Source of the DNA: Psychrobacter fozii
GTDB lineage: Bacteria > Pseudomonadota > Gammaproteobacteria > Pseudomonadales > Moraxellaceae
Assembly: GCF_003217155.1 (NCBI RefSeq)
Contig: NZ_QJSU01000008.1
Location: 124,001 to 188,000 of the forward strand
Direction of reading: 5' to 3'
DNA length: 64,000 nucleotides
The notes under the pieces are model-generated. The model did no database searches. It was not told the origin of the DNA and worked only from the letters and a program-made list of their open reading frames with translations. The position numbers and the translations under genes are program-made. The number at the start of each line of letters is the position of its first letter. Within the stretch, counting starts at the first letter, position 1. Positions 1 through 8,848 of the stretch are shown piece by piece.

Positions 1-1
1 T

Positions 2-280
2 CCGCCACCAAAAGTAACCAGTGCTGTATTTCGTCTGACTCCGCATATTACTAAACCAGTCGTGGCAGAAGATGAAGAGTATTTTGCGATTGTCGTACGC
101 GAAACCTTTAACCATCGTCGTAAGACACTACGTGCGATTTTTAAGAAATCTACGCTATTGCCAACGTTGAGCGAAGAAGATTTTGCGGCTTGCGCTATCG
201 ACCCACAAGCACGTCCTGAAGTCTTAAGTGTGAAAGATTTTGTCAATTTGAGCAATCAGGCACGTAAAGTAGAAGGTTAA
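2..280 (+). CDS. rsmA: 16S rRNA dimethyladenosine transferase, C-terminal part (5' truncated by window edge)
   Basis: The reading frame is open from base 2 and ends at a TAA at 278-280, giving the last ~92 residues of KsgA/RsmA, which dimethylates two adjacent adenines in helix 45 of 16S rRNA during small-subunit assembly. The segment starts with [12 protein letters not shown], the usual linker after the catalytic Rossmann domain, then has the helical C-terminal domain with [14 protein letters not shown], a conserved KsgA stretch. The catalytic half lies outside the window. apaH follows in the same direction, matching the common ksgA-apaH order in gammaproteobacteria. Confidence 0.9.
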   Translation, partial: PPPKVTSAVFRLTPHITKPVVAEDEEYFAIVVRETFNHRRKTLRAIFKKSTLLPTLSEEDFAACAIDPQARPEVLSVKDFVNLSNQARKVEG

Positions 281-406
281 GTTAATCTACTATTAAACAC
301 CTCTCAAAATATTCACATAAAACTATTCACCTAAAACTATTGATATAAGGGTACTCACTTAAGCGTGCTCTTATATCAATTCATATCTAAAAAGCATAGA
401 GGTACT

Positions 407-1243
407 ATGAGTTTTCGTCACCAGTATGTCATTGGAGACCTGCAAGGTTGCTATGCTGCTTATCTTAAATTACTTGAAATCTTGAATTTTGATCCAGCAC
501 AAGACAAGTTATGGTTTGCTGGTGATCTGGTAGCACGCGGTGAGGACTCATTGAACACGCTGCGCCATGTCAAAGCATTGTGTGAGCAGGGCGCTGCTGC
601 AACGGTATTGGGCAATCATGATCTTAATTTAATAGCAGTCTGGCGCGGCGCGGCGAAGCTCAAAAAGAAGGATAAGACAGCGCCGATTTTTGCCGCTGAT
701 GATTGTGATGAGTTGCTTGAATGGTTACGTCATCAGCCGCTATTGGCTTACCCTGATGAACAGACCGTACTGGTGCATGCTGGTATTCCACCGCATTGGA
801 GTATCGATGAAGCAGCAGGCTATGCACAACAAGTAGAAGCGCAATTACAAAGCAGCTTATGGCAGCTCGATCGCTTATTACCGAATTTGTATAGCAAGTC
901 AGTTGATGATTGGCAGCCAGATATTAATGGCTTTACTAAAATGCGTGCTATCACTAACTATTTTACGCGTATGCGTCTATGTAAACAGGATGGTACGCTT
1001 GAGTTTGGTTTTTCAGCAGGTTTAGATGAATTAATGCCGGCAGGTTTTTTACCGTGGTTTGAATGGCAAGTACCACGGACGCGCAAGATACTATTTGGAC
1101 ATTGGGCTGCGCTAAAAGGTGAGGTTGATTTGCCGCATGCACGTGCACTCGACGGCGGCTGTGTGTGGGGCAATTGTCTATTGGCTTATCGTCTCAGTGA
1201 TGGTCATGTAATAACGTCAAGCGAGCAGTGCCCGAGTTTATAA
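407..1243 (+). CDS. apaH: Symmetrical bis(5'-nucleosyl)-tetraphosphatase
   Basis: Hydrolyses Ap4A symmetrically to two ADP and also acts on NpnN alarmones and caps. The 278-residue product matches the family length (about 280). Metallophosphoesterase motifs are intact: GDLQGC at residues 10-15, GDLVARG at 39-45, GNHD at 69-72, a central HAG and a late FGHWA histidine. I choose the ATG at 407 because AGAGG stands just upstream and the protein then begins right before its first beta strand. A GTG-initiated extension to 365 adds 14 unconserved residues. It follows ksgA by about 125 bp. Confidence 0.93.
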   Translation: MSFRHQYVIGDLQGCYAAYLKLLEILNFDPAQDKLWFAGDLVARGEDSLNTLRHVKALCEQGAAATVLGNHDLNLIAVWRGAAKLKKKDKTAPIFAADDCDELLEWLRHQPLLAYPDEQTVLVHAGIPPHWSIDEAAGYAQQVEAQLQSSLWQLDRLLPNLYSKSVDDWQPDINGFTKMRAITNYFTRMRLCKQDGTLEFGFSAGLDELMPAGFLPWFEWQVPRTRKILFGHWAALKGEVDLPHARALDGGCVWGNCLLAYRLSDGHVITSSEQCPSL

Positions 1244-1600
1244 CGAGGGCTATAGCTGAGCTTGATATAAGAGGCTAGATAAGCGGTCTGTTTTAAGTGG
1301 TTCCGTTATAACGGTCTGTTTTAAGTAGTCTGTTAATAGGTTTAAAGGGTGAAATAACTGGTTTGATTGGGGATACCCTAATTAAAACTTCTGATTAATT
1401 TTACTAAGTAATTTGATTATTACATTTTGATATTGCCATTATTACCCATGATAAACAAAAAAAGCTACGATAGATTGAGCATCGTAGCTTTTTAGTTGGA
1501 TCCATTTGATTTTTGAGTATCGAAAGCTCAGCCTAACCTACGTGCTAATTTATATTTAAAATAAATAGTATTTAGTCTTATTTATTGCAAACTAACTTAA
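1244..1600. other. Intergenic stretch after apaH
   Basis: No convincing gene. A 15-bp direct repeat (core CGGTCTGTTTTAAGT) occurs at 1284-1298 and 1312-1326, with a partial third copy just after. The only other structured element is the terminator at 1459-1493. Confidence 0.5.
1459..1493. terminator. Bidirectional-looking intrinsic terminator
   Basis: An inverted repeat (AAAAAGCTACGAT / ATCGTAGCTTTTT) around a 9-nt loop has a T tract on one side and an A tract on the other, so it can end transcription from either strand. It lies between apaH (plus) and the hypothetical gene ending at 1601 (minus). Confidence 0.8.
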
Positions 1601-1981
1601 TCAGGGTCTATGACCCAATTCTTTTTGAAATTCAAGCCAAGGTTCAAGCTGTCCTTCGACGATACCTTCATAAGCATCCCAATCATTTTTTAGAAAATCA
1701 TAAAGTATAGGATGCATCCTATTATTTAGACCTGCTGATAAATCAACCGTTGCTAAGCTTACGTAATTGTCTGCTAAAATCTCTATGTTATAGACCTCAC
1801 TTTCCCTATACGCCATTAAGCCTTGGTAATTACTACAGCTTGCTAAATAATAAGTTTCAACTTTATTCTCACTATAATTTTTACTTTCATAAACACTATA
1901 TATGTATATGAAGTCACTATCATTCTTACTCAGTGCTCTAATCATGATTTTAAATTCTACCCATGTGTTGAATTGAGCCAT
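1601..1981 (-). CDS. Hypothetical protein, 126 residues
   Basis: Not recognised. It has no signal peptide or membrane segment and looks like a small acidic cytosolic protein, rich in Tyr, Asn, Asp and Glu, with a mixed alpha/beta pattern and a C-terminal helix (YDFLKNDWDAYEGIVEG). The ribosome-binding site before the ATG is weak. It is AT-rich and sits with the two following minus-strand genes between apaH and the Gcr gene. Single small acidic orphans of this kind can be immunity-like or cargo proteins, but nothing here proves that. Confidence 0.55.
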   Translation of the reverse strand: MAQFNTWVEFKIMIRALSKNDSDFIYIYSVYESKNYSENKVETYYLASCSNYQGLMAYRESEVYNIEILADNYVSLATVDLSAGLNNRMHPILYDFLKNDWDAYEGIVEGQLEPWLEFQKELGHRP

Positions 1982-2057
1982 GCTTTCAATTTTTTAGTCA
2001 TTAAGTTCATATTTAGAACTAGTAGTTCGATGCCTGTATAGCGCATCGAACTATCGG

Positions 2058-2510
2058 CTAACTCTTTATCAGCCCATTATTATCATCAGTTTTTAATGCG
2101 GGTACACGTTCTTGTATTGCATGATAGAACCTATCTTTGTCTTTTGGTGATATCACTATGCTACCACCTTCATATCTTATCTCAATCCTATCTAAAGACA
2201 GTGTTGGAGCAGATAAAGTACTGCTGGTAGGAGTGATATTTGTAATATCTTCTAATGAGATGCTCTGAGTAGAAAAACCATTTTTCACTAACAATGTGTC
2301 AGCTGTCAAAGTGTACTTTATATTAAAAAACAGTACCAATAACAGTAACGCAGTTGGTATGGTAAAAAGACTGATAAATATTATTCTTTTAATAGAACTA
2401 TTGTTGTACATCCATTCCCATACAGGCACCAAAACGAGTAGTAAGCTAAAACCCAACATTAAAAATGCTAACCAGAAATCGATCTTTGATGTGAATACAG
2501 TACTTATCAT
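2058..2510 (-). CDS. Small membrane protein with a C-terminal bacterial PH-like domain
   Basis: 150 residues. Two hydrophobic helices (about residues 11-33 and 42-62) are followed by a soluble domain from about residue 64. YTLTADTLLVKNGF, an ISLEDI strand and VISPKDKDRFYHAI match the layout of the bPH_4/YyaB-like PH family (PF06713), in which a membrane-anchored PH fold faces the cytoplasm. Its biological role is unknown. No strong Shine-Dalgarno precedes the ATG. It lies in the AT-rich patch next to the glycosyltransferase and need not be functionally linked to it. Confidence 0.6.
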   Translation of the reverse strand: MISTVFTSKIDFWLAFLMLGFSLLLVLVPVWEWMYNNSSIKRIIFISLFTIPTALLLLVLFFNIKYTLTADTLLVKNGFSTQSISLEDITNITPTSSTLSAPTLSLDRIEIRYEGGSIVISPKDKDRFYHAIQERVPALKTDDNNGLIKS

Positions 2511-2623
2511 AATTTGTTAGCAGAAAGTCATTAGTTAATATTTATATTCGAAAAGCTCATTTCATGTACACCGTGAAGTGCACTTGGACTGTTTCAGTGA
2601 GTTAGAACGCTAATACCAGTAGC

Positions 2624-2743
2624 TTACAGCCAAAAATCCAAATCCTCATTAGCGGACAGAACCAGTAAAGGCATCTGAGATTGGTTCGCCATAGGTATAA
2701 ACCAGTCATAGAGATAATTAAGATAGTATTTTGAGTTATTCAA
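2624..2743 (-). other. Short coding-like remnant downstream of the glycosyltransferase
   Basis: An open frame of 39 codons starts with TTG at 2743, overlaps the end of the glycosyltransferase gene in another frame and stops at 2624. It contains YDWFIPMANQSQMPLL and ends LDFWL, which reads like real protein rather than random translation. It may be a gene tail left by a deletion, or a tiny coupled gene. I cannot assign a family. Confidence 0.3.
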
Positions 2744-3809
2744 AGCTTTTAAGTAGATCTAACCACTCACTTATTATATTAGCGGGTTGATAAATTTCGA
2801 CTTTCTCTTTACCTCTTAAGCTGATAGTTTTTCTCTGCTCATCATTCTTCATCAAACCAATCAACGCTGAAGCAAGTTCGCCAACATCATTTTTAGGGAC
2901 CAAAATAGAGCCTGTGCCGTTTAAAACTTCTCCGGGGCCAGGCCCACAATCAAAACTAACAATAGGGAGACCAAAAGCTAAAGCCTCAGTTAAAACCATA
3001 CCAAACCCTTCTGCGCGAGAGCTCAAGCAAAATAGCTCTGCCTCTCTATAATAGTGACCCACATTATCAGTCGCACCGACCAGTTCCACACTCTCAGTTA
3101 TTTGGTTTGCTTCAATAAGCTCAGTTAGCTTTGCTCTTTCTTCACCCTCACCAACTATTTTTAATCTCCACTCTGGCATCATTGCAGTTACCTGAAGCCA
3201 AGCTTCAAGTAATAAGTCGAACCCTTTTTCTCTATGTAGACGACCAACCGCCAATACTATTTTTTTATTTTCCTCAATATATTCTTGAATAGGAAACGGA
3301 CAAGGATTGGCGATAGCAATTATTTGTGATTTATGACGAGTATTTTTTAACCAATATTGCTTATCTCTTTCGGTTAAAGTAACCACTGAGTCACAATATC
3401 GTGCCGCTAAATGTCTGACGATAGAGCTTCTACTGATACCTTCATTAGGATCAAAGTTGAAATGCTCCCAGCCTATATGCTTTACTTTCAAGCCTAAAGT
3501 CGCGGGTAAAGTATATGGAATAGATTTTGTGTCTACTGCCATTATTATGTCAGCACGCTCTGTTTTTAACAGCTTTCTTATTTTATAAATAGCATTAGGC
3601 GTATGACCTAACTTAACGCGAGAAGAACCCGATAGTGAAATTATTTTAATATCTTCATTTAGAGGAAAGAAAGGTGTATCACAAGGTCCAAGACTAGCTA
3701 ATATTATTTCATGGCCCACCTCAGATAGACCGTTAGCAATCATAGAACCTACGCGTTCAACACCAGCTCCCTTGTTAAGGCCGTAAAACAACACCATTAA
3801 AATTTTCAA
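2736..3809 (-). CDS. Glycosyltransferase family 4 (GT-B fold)
   Basis: 357 residues, normal for GT4 enzymes that move a sugar from a nucleotide-sugar to a lipid-linked or polysaccharide acceptor at the inner face of the membrane. The N-terminal domain opens MKILMVLFYG with the GAGVERVG glycine loop. The C-terminal domain has VGRLHREKGFD and the EX7E motif (EGFGMVLTE) that contacts the donor phosphate. The start is a TTG at 3809 with AAGG upstream; an ATG four codons later is possible but would trim the first beta strand. No other polysaccharide genes are adjacent, so the acceptor is unknown and this looks like a stray from a surface-glycan cluster. Confidence 0.85.
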   Translation of the reverse strand: MKILMVLFYGLNKGAGVERVGSMIANGLSEVGHEIILASLGPCDTPFFPLNEDIKIISLSGSSRVKLGHTPNAIYKIRKLLKTERADIIMAVDTKSIPYTLPATLGLKVKHIGWEHFNFDPNEGISRSSIVRHLAARYCDSVVTLTERDKQYWLKNTRHKSQIIAIANPCPFPIQEYIEENKKIVLAVGRLHREKGFDLLLEAWLQVTAMMPEWRLKIVGEGEERAKLTELIEANQITESVELVGATDNVGHYYREAELFCLSSRAEGFGMVLTEALAFGLPIVSFDCGPGPGEVLNGTGSILVPKNDVGELASALIGLMKNDEQRKTISLRGKEKVEIYQPANIISEWLDLLKSFE

Positions 3810-4040
3810 ATCGATTGCCTTGCTTGTTAGGGTCTGTTGAACATGTACATATTAGGGCTACTGATGGTTCAGGTTCGGCTGACTCCTGTTGTCAAAGCCG
3901 ACAGAGATATGCCATCATTTCATACGAAGTGGCTAACTCTGGTGACTTGATAAGATTTAGGTGGTGAGAGCAATGACGTATCAAAAAACATGGTTAGCCA
4001 TCTCATTAGCCATAAGATCAGTAGTTAACCAAGTATAAAA

Positions 4041-4078
4041 CCACCTAAACCATCCTATTAATTAGGCAGTTTTGGTGG
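4041..4078 (-). terminator. Intrinsic terminator overlapping the end of the Gcr gene
   Basis: On the minus strand CCACCAAAAC pairs with GTTTAGGTGG (one mismatch) around a loop that contains the stop codon, followed by TTTTAT. The first arm is part of the codons for the KPPKLPN tail. Confidence 0.55.
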
Positions 4079-6511
4079 CTTTTTTGGTTTTGGCAGAGGT
4101 GTCTTTGCATCGCCTGCTGCTTTGCTATCAGGATCTACATGATGTGGTTCTTTGCTGATATCGCTGTTAGCATCGTAATCATGATTGTTCGGCGTTTTGT
4201 CCGTTTGATTATACTGAATATCATTGGTGTAGGGCATGCTATTGAGCTCTTCATCCATTAAGCCATCGTCAAGGTCTACAGTTTGGTGAGAAGGGGCATG
4301 AGCTTGCGTATGATCGCCCTCAGGTTGATTGTCATAATATATATCAGTGTTTGTTTGAGGATATTGAGCATTACCTTGTTTAGACTCGGGTAAAATTCTG
4401 ACATCAGACAAGCGTCGTACGACATAATTGCTTGGTAAATGTTTACCATTTTTTTGCGCTGAGGTATCGTCAAATATCATATGCCCTTGGCTATCGATAC
4501 GTGCGTATTTCATTGGCTTATCACGTGGCCAGAAAAAGTCAGAAGGATGGCTAATGATATGACCGAACACCAATTTGGTTAGGCGACTCCATTCAAAGAA
4601 ACGAACTTCTTTAGAGCGTAATGCGACAAACAGTGCCAGTGAAAAACTGACCAATAAGTTGACGATACCAATAAGTGCCACGCCAAGCATTGAGACTAAA
4701 ATAACGCTCCAGCTTATCTCATCGGCAGATATGTTAAATAAACCATGTGCCAAGTTCGCCGAGGCAAATGCAATATGGCGAATATCAATTGGCAAGCCAA
4801 GTATAAAGCCAATCGTCGCAGTACTACCTAAGAACACACCGAATAAAAAGTTACCCATGATGGCACCCAAATTGGCTTCTATAAAGCCACCAAGGCGCTG
4901 AAGCCATGATTTCGGTAGTATGTACATGAGTAATTTATGGCGTTGGATACGGGCACCTATATTATTGTACACCGCTAAATTGTCATAATAACCAGCAATC
5001 AGACCCGATAAAAATAAGTACACACCAGCAATCGCAGCATGGGGCAGTGCCAGAGAGTGAAAGGGATCTAGATCATGGAGTAGGTGACCCGCTTTTTCGG
5101 AGTCTATCATCGGTGTACCCGTATATTGCAGCCACGCAAAAGAGATAATGAGGGCAACGGGTATCGCCAGCATCACATTACCCATGATGGCAACGAACTG
5201 AGTACGCAAAATATCGACGACCAACTCTGATAATTTGGTCAGCTGATGGGATTTTTTACCAGAGCTTTCAGATATAGTAGAGGCAATAGCGGCTGCCGTC
5301 ATGGCTGGCTGCTTAGTAGCAACGGTACCACGGATGACATGGATAAAGACAAAGCCTAAACCATAAATCATACTGTTAACGAACGCTCGACCTATCGGAG
5401 CCAGTGCCAATTGATAAGCCAGTATTTTAATCGTGGCCATAAACGCAATGATAAAGCCACCAATAGAGGCTTTTTTGAACATCTTTCGGTAGCCAGACTT
5501 GTCGGTGCTGATGTAATGCTCACCGACACGACTCGCATTTTCTGTCACTTTACGAGAGAGTAGCTTGGTATTGTTATCGATTAAATAGCCAATGCTGTAG
5601 CGACGATTGGCAGTCGTAATCAGCGTTTGAATCAGATCAATCACTGCACGATCGCGCTTGTGATCGTCATCAGTGACCAGTTCCGTTAAGATGCGCATAC
5701 GTTGTAAGCTTTGATCTAAACGCAGCATCATATTCGTCAGACGAATAGAGATACCAGTTTTGTAAATACGTTTGCGTACAGTAGCAACGATATCCTCACA
5801 CTGCTCAATCATCACGAGTAAAGGCGCTGGATCAACCGCTTGTTCAGGGGTAATGTCCGTTAACGTGTCAAGCTCATGCGCTTTTCTGTATTCATTGACA
5901 AACAGGACCGCTTCTTGGTTTTGAGCCACGAAAGACGCTGAGTAATTCAACATCTGCGGGTAAGAGTCCATCAAATCAGGATGCAAGCCGATACCACTGA
6001 TGCGATAAGACAAGATAATAATCGCATTCAAAATACTGTTTTTTACGGTGGCGACTAAGTCTAAATGCTTCTCTTCTACTTTAAGCAGCTCTATTAATGT
6101 ATCCCATTTGTCTTTTTCGATATTGGCAAGCCAGCGTTCATCAGACTTTTTATCGAACAAGTAGCCAACCAACTCAACGACAGAGTCTTCTTGCGGTAGT
6201 ATAGGCAAAAAACGATGGCCAACCAAACGGCGTAAGCTGTTAAAGAATCCTTGGTCTGACATGATGCCAGTATCAGTATACAAAGCGATTTGACGGTATT
6301 GAATGATTATCTTTAGGACGAAGCTAGAGAGTCCATCAGCATATTCTGGATGCTGACGAAGGATATCAATAAGTGATTGAATATTTGCGTTGGCGAGGGC
6401 GGGCTCTTTATCATTTACCCGTAGCTCGTCTATTAAACGCTTTAGTACCGCGTTATCGGGTACATCACTTAAGGCAGTAATCTGCTGTAAAATGTGTTTC
6501 ATTTCTGACAC
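4058..6511 (-). CDS. Gcr/SpecificRecomb family membrane protein (annotated as site-specific recombinase)
   Basis: 817 residues. The family (PF10136, Neisseria gcr-like) is called site-specific recombinase in databases, but this protein has the look of a polytopic membrane protein: a soluble helical N-terminal half of about 340 residues, then about six hydrophobic segments (for example FIIAFMATIKILAYQLALA, VMLAIPVALIISFAW, LFGVFLGSTATIGFILG). The last ~150 residues are low-complexity and polar, ending in a Pro/Lys run. I see no tyrosine- or serine-recombinase catalytic pattern. The start is a GTG at 6511 with AAAGGG upstream. It appears to be a single-gene unit. Function should be treated as unknown. 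Confidence 0.75.
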   Translation of the reverse strand: MSEMKHILQQITALSDVPDNAVLKRLIDELRVNDKEPALANANIQSLIDILRQHPEYADGLSSFVLKIIIQYRQIALYTDTGIMSDQGFFNSLRRLVGHRFLPILPQEDSVVELVGYLFDKKSDERWLANIEKDKWDTLIELLKVEEKHLDLVATVKNSILNAIIILSYRISGIGLHPDLMDSYPQMLNYSASFVAQNQEAVLFVNEYRKAHELDTLTDITPEQAVDPAPLLVMIEQCEDIVATVRKRIYKTGISIRLTNMMLRLDQSLQRMRILTELVTDDDHKRDRAVIDLIQTLITTANRRYSIGYLIDNNTKLLSRKVTENASRVGEHYISTDKSGYRKMFKKASIGGFIIAFMATIKILAYQLALAPIGRAFVNSMIYGLGFVFIHVIRGTVATKQPAMTAAAIASTISESSGKKSHQLTKLSELVVDILRTQFVAIMGNVMLAIPVALIISFAWLQYTGTPMIDSEKAGHLLHDLDPFHSLALPHAAIAGVYLFLSGLIAGYYDNLAVYNNIGARIQRHKLLMYILPKSWLQRLGGFIEANLGAIMGNFLFGVFLGSTATIGFILGLPIDIRHIAFASANLAHGLFNISADEISWSVILVSMLGVALIGIVNLLVSFSLALFVALRSKEVRFFEWSRLTKLVFGHIISHPSDFFWPRDKPMKYARIDSQGHMIFDDTSAQKNGKHLPSNYVVRRLSDVRILPESKQGNAQYPQTNTDIYYDNQPEGDHTQAHAPSHQTVDLDDGLMDEELNSMPYTNDIQYNQTDKTPNNHDYDANSDISKEPHHVDPDSKAAGDAKTPLPKPKKPPKLPN

Positions 6512-6700
6512 GTCATACCCTTTGTTATGATTATTTTGGTAGTTTTTATTATGTAATGGGTCACAGTAAGCGTTTTTCTAAAAATATGAAAACCTCTTTA
6601 TTTGGTTAAAATAACGCTTTATTGTACGTCATTTTAATCTGAACCATTCATTGATAGTCACTTATTTTGTTAGCAATTATGATGAGAATCATTTTGGCAC

Positions 6701-6734
6701 AAAAAAGGACAGCTCAATGTGGCTGTCCTTTTTT
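6701..6734 (-). terminator. Intrinsic terminator of the acyl-CoA dehydrogenase gene
   Basis: A GGACAGC/GCTGTCC stem flanked by A and T tracts stands about 25 bp beyond the stop codon at 6759. Confidence 0.85.
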
Positions 6735-6758
6735 AAGAGTGTTTTATATGATAATTAC

Positions 6759-8543
6759 TTAGCTAGCAGGTACATTAAAGTAATCAAGATCAAAGTTCAT
6801 CATCGGATCACTACCAGCTTGTACCATCTGTGCATGTGACTCGATACGTGGCAATATACGACCGACAAAGTAATCAGCAAGCTTGGCTTTATTGGTATAA
6901 AAATCACCTTCTTTGCCATTGGCTGCTTCGACCATCAATGCAAACATGTACGAATATGCTAGGTAGCCAAAGGCATGCATATAATCAACGGCACAGCCAT
7001 TGACTTCATTTTTACGCTCGCCAATATTACCAAGTACAGTCTGAGTCAATGCTTCGATCGTATCTGCAGCATCTAGCGTAGCTTGTTTAATGCCATGATC
7101 TGCTTGCATGTTACCGATAAAGTCACGGATTTCACCCAAGAAATTTGTGACATATTTGCCGTTATTACGAGCGACTTTACGGCCTAATAAATCAAGCGCT
7201 TGAATACCGTTGGTGCCTTCATAAATCTGTGCAATACGAGTATCACGTACAATTTGCTCCATACCCCATTCGCGGATATAGCCATGACCACCAAATACTT
7301 GCTGGCAATCAACAGTAGCTTCTAACGCTTTATCGGTCAAAAATGCTTTGGCTACTGGCGTGAGTAGGGCAACACGGGCCGCCGCCGCTTTTGCCAACTC
7401 AGGATCTGTACTAAATTTCTCTTCATCGAGGTTTTTAGCAACGTACATGGCAAAACAACGAGAAGCTTCGGTATTCGCTTTAGCGTTCAGTAGCATACGG
7501 CGTACGTCGGCATGATGAATGATAGCATCAGCAGGTTTTTCTGGGCTTTGTAGTTGCGTATCGCTACGACCTTGACCACGATCATTGGCGTATAAAGCAG
7601 CATTTTGATAGGCAAGCTCAGAACCACCAAGGCCTTGTAGACCCATCGTGACACGCTCATAGTTCATCATAATGAACATTGAAGATAGGCCCGTATTTTC
7701 TGCGCCAACCATCCAACCTTTAGCATTGTCAAAGTTCATCACACAAGTAGCTGACGCTTTGATGCCCATTTTATGTTCGATAGAACCCACTGCCAATGTG
7801 TTGCGCTCGCCTAAGCTGCCATCTTCGTTGACCAAGAATTTTGGTACCACAAACAATGAAATACCTTTTGAACCTTCTGGCGCATTAGGTGTTTTTGCCA
7901 ATACCAAATGAATGATATTGTCAGTCAGATCATGCTCACCACCAGTAATAAAGATTTTGGTACCAGAGATATCAAAGCTACCATCATCATTAGGTACTGC
8001 TTTGGTCTTGATAATACCTAAATCCGTACCAGCATGTGGCTCAGTCAAGCACATAGTACCTGACCATTCACCGTTATACATTTTTTCGAGGTAAGTCTGT
8101 TTTTGCTCTTCAGAGCCAGCAGCGTTCAAGCAAAGCGTCGCACCGACTGTCAGATTTGGATACAGTGCAAACGATTGGTTTGCAGTGAAAACCATTTCTT
8201 CAGTCAACATAGTGACCATTTTCGGAAAGCCTTGACCGCCGTACTCAGCGTTACCGCTTAGACCAACCCAGCCTGATTCAGCAAATTGCTTATAAGCTTC
8301 TTTGAATCCAGTTGGGGTAGTGACGACGCCATCACCATGAAATGTTGCGCCTTCTTCATCACCACTGCGGTTGATAGGCAACAGAATGTTTTTTGACAAT
8401 TTTGCCATTTCTTCCAAAATCATATCGACAGTTTCTATGTCAACATGAGCTAAGTTTTCGTTATTTTGCCAAAATTTAGGCGCATTAAACACATCATTTA
8501 AGATAAAGCGCATGTCGTTAAGAGGGGCATTATAGACAGCCAT
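6759..8543 (-). CDS. Acyl-CoA dehydrogenase, ~600-residue DmdC-like type
   Basis: FAD enzyme that desaturates acyl-CoA at C2-C3 and passes electrons to ETF. The N-terminal YNAPLNDMRFILNDVF motif and the length (594 residues) place it in the large family with an extra C-terminal domain that includes 3-methylmercaptopropionyl-CoA dehydrogenase DmdC; database names in this family are not substrate-specific. Visible motifs are CLTEPHAGTDLG, GTKIFITGGEHD and YEGTNGIQALDLLG (catalytic-Glu region). I start at the ATG at 8543 because AAAGGA lies six bases before it but directly abuts the alternative ATG at 8549. A paralogue lies immediately upstream in the same direction, separated by a terminator. 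Confidence 0.88.
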   Translation of the reverse strand: MAVYNAPLNDMRFILNDVFNAPKFWQNNENLAHVDIETVDMILEEMAKLSKNILLPINRSGDEEGATFHGDGVVTTPTGFKEAYKQFAESGWVGLSGNAEYGGQGFPKMVTMLTEEMVFTANQSFALYPNLTVGATLCLNAAGSEEQKQTYLEKMYNGEWSGTMCLTEPHAGTDLGIIKTKAVPNDDGSFDISGTKIFITGGEHDLTDNIIHLVLAKTPNAPEGSKGISLFVVPKFLVNEDGSLGERNTLAVGSIEHKMGIKASATCVMNFDNAKGWMVGAENTGLSSMFIMMNYERVTMGLQGLGGSELAYQNAALYANDRGQGRSDTQLQSPEKPADAIIHHADVRRMLLNAKANTEASRCFAMYVAKNLDEEKFSTDPELAKAAAARVALLTPVAKAFLTDKALEATVDCQQVFGGHGYIREWGMEQIVRDTRIAQIYEGTNGIQALDLLGRKVARNNGKYVTNFLGEIRDFIGNMQADHGIKQATLDAADTIEALTQTVLGNIGERKNEVNGCAVDYMHAFGYLAYSYMFALMVEAANGKEGDFYTNKAKLADYFVGRILPRIESHAQMVQAGSDPMMNFDLDYFNVPAS

Positions 8544-8786
8544 AAACATTCCTTTGGTTCAAATGAGTAGAGTTAAGAGTATTAAAATTATAGGTTGTTT
8601 TTCTAATGTAACCTGAGCGATTAATAATTAAAGTTTAACAAATAAGCTTGCGCGCGGGTGTATTTCTTCGTGAATCGTGCGTGCACCAAAAGTTAGTAGC
8701 GACTATTGTGATGCTGAACTACCTCTCAAGGGCTAAGACCGTCGTTGATATAGGATACCAAAGCGACTAACAGGGGCACAAAATAA

Positions 8787-8816
8787 ATCGGCAACATACC
8801 GTGGTATGTTGCCGAT
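8787..8816 (-). terminator. Intrinsic terminator after the second acyl-CoA dehydrogenase
   Basis: A perfect stem (ATCGGCAACATACC with its complement) and a 2-nt loop, followed on the minus strand by TTTATTTTG. It separates the two acyl-CoA dehydrogenase genes into independent units. The rest of the 305-bp gap holds only an imperfect inverted repeat (near 8692 and 8763). Confidence 0.85.
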
Positions 8817-8848
8817 CATGTATCTTAGCTAATTTATAAAGTCTTCAA

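Noticed and set aside
3829..3860. Insertion-sequence end (GGGTCTGTTGAAC)
   Set aside because: It looks like a terminus, but neither a matching inverted end nor a transposase is nearby, so no element is called.
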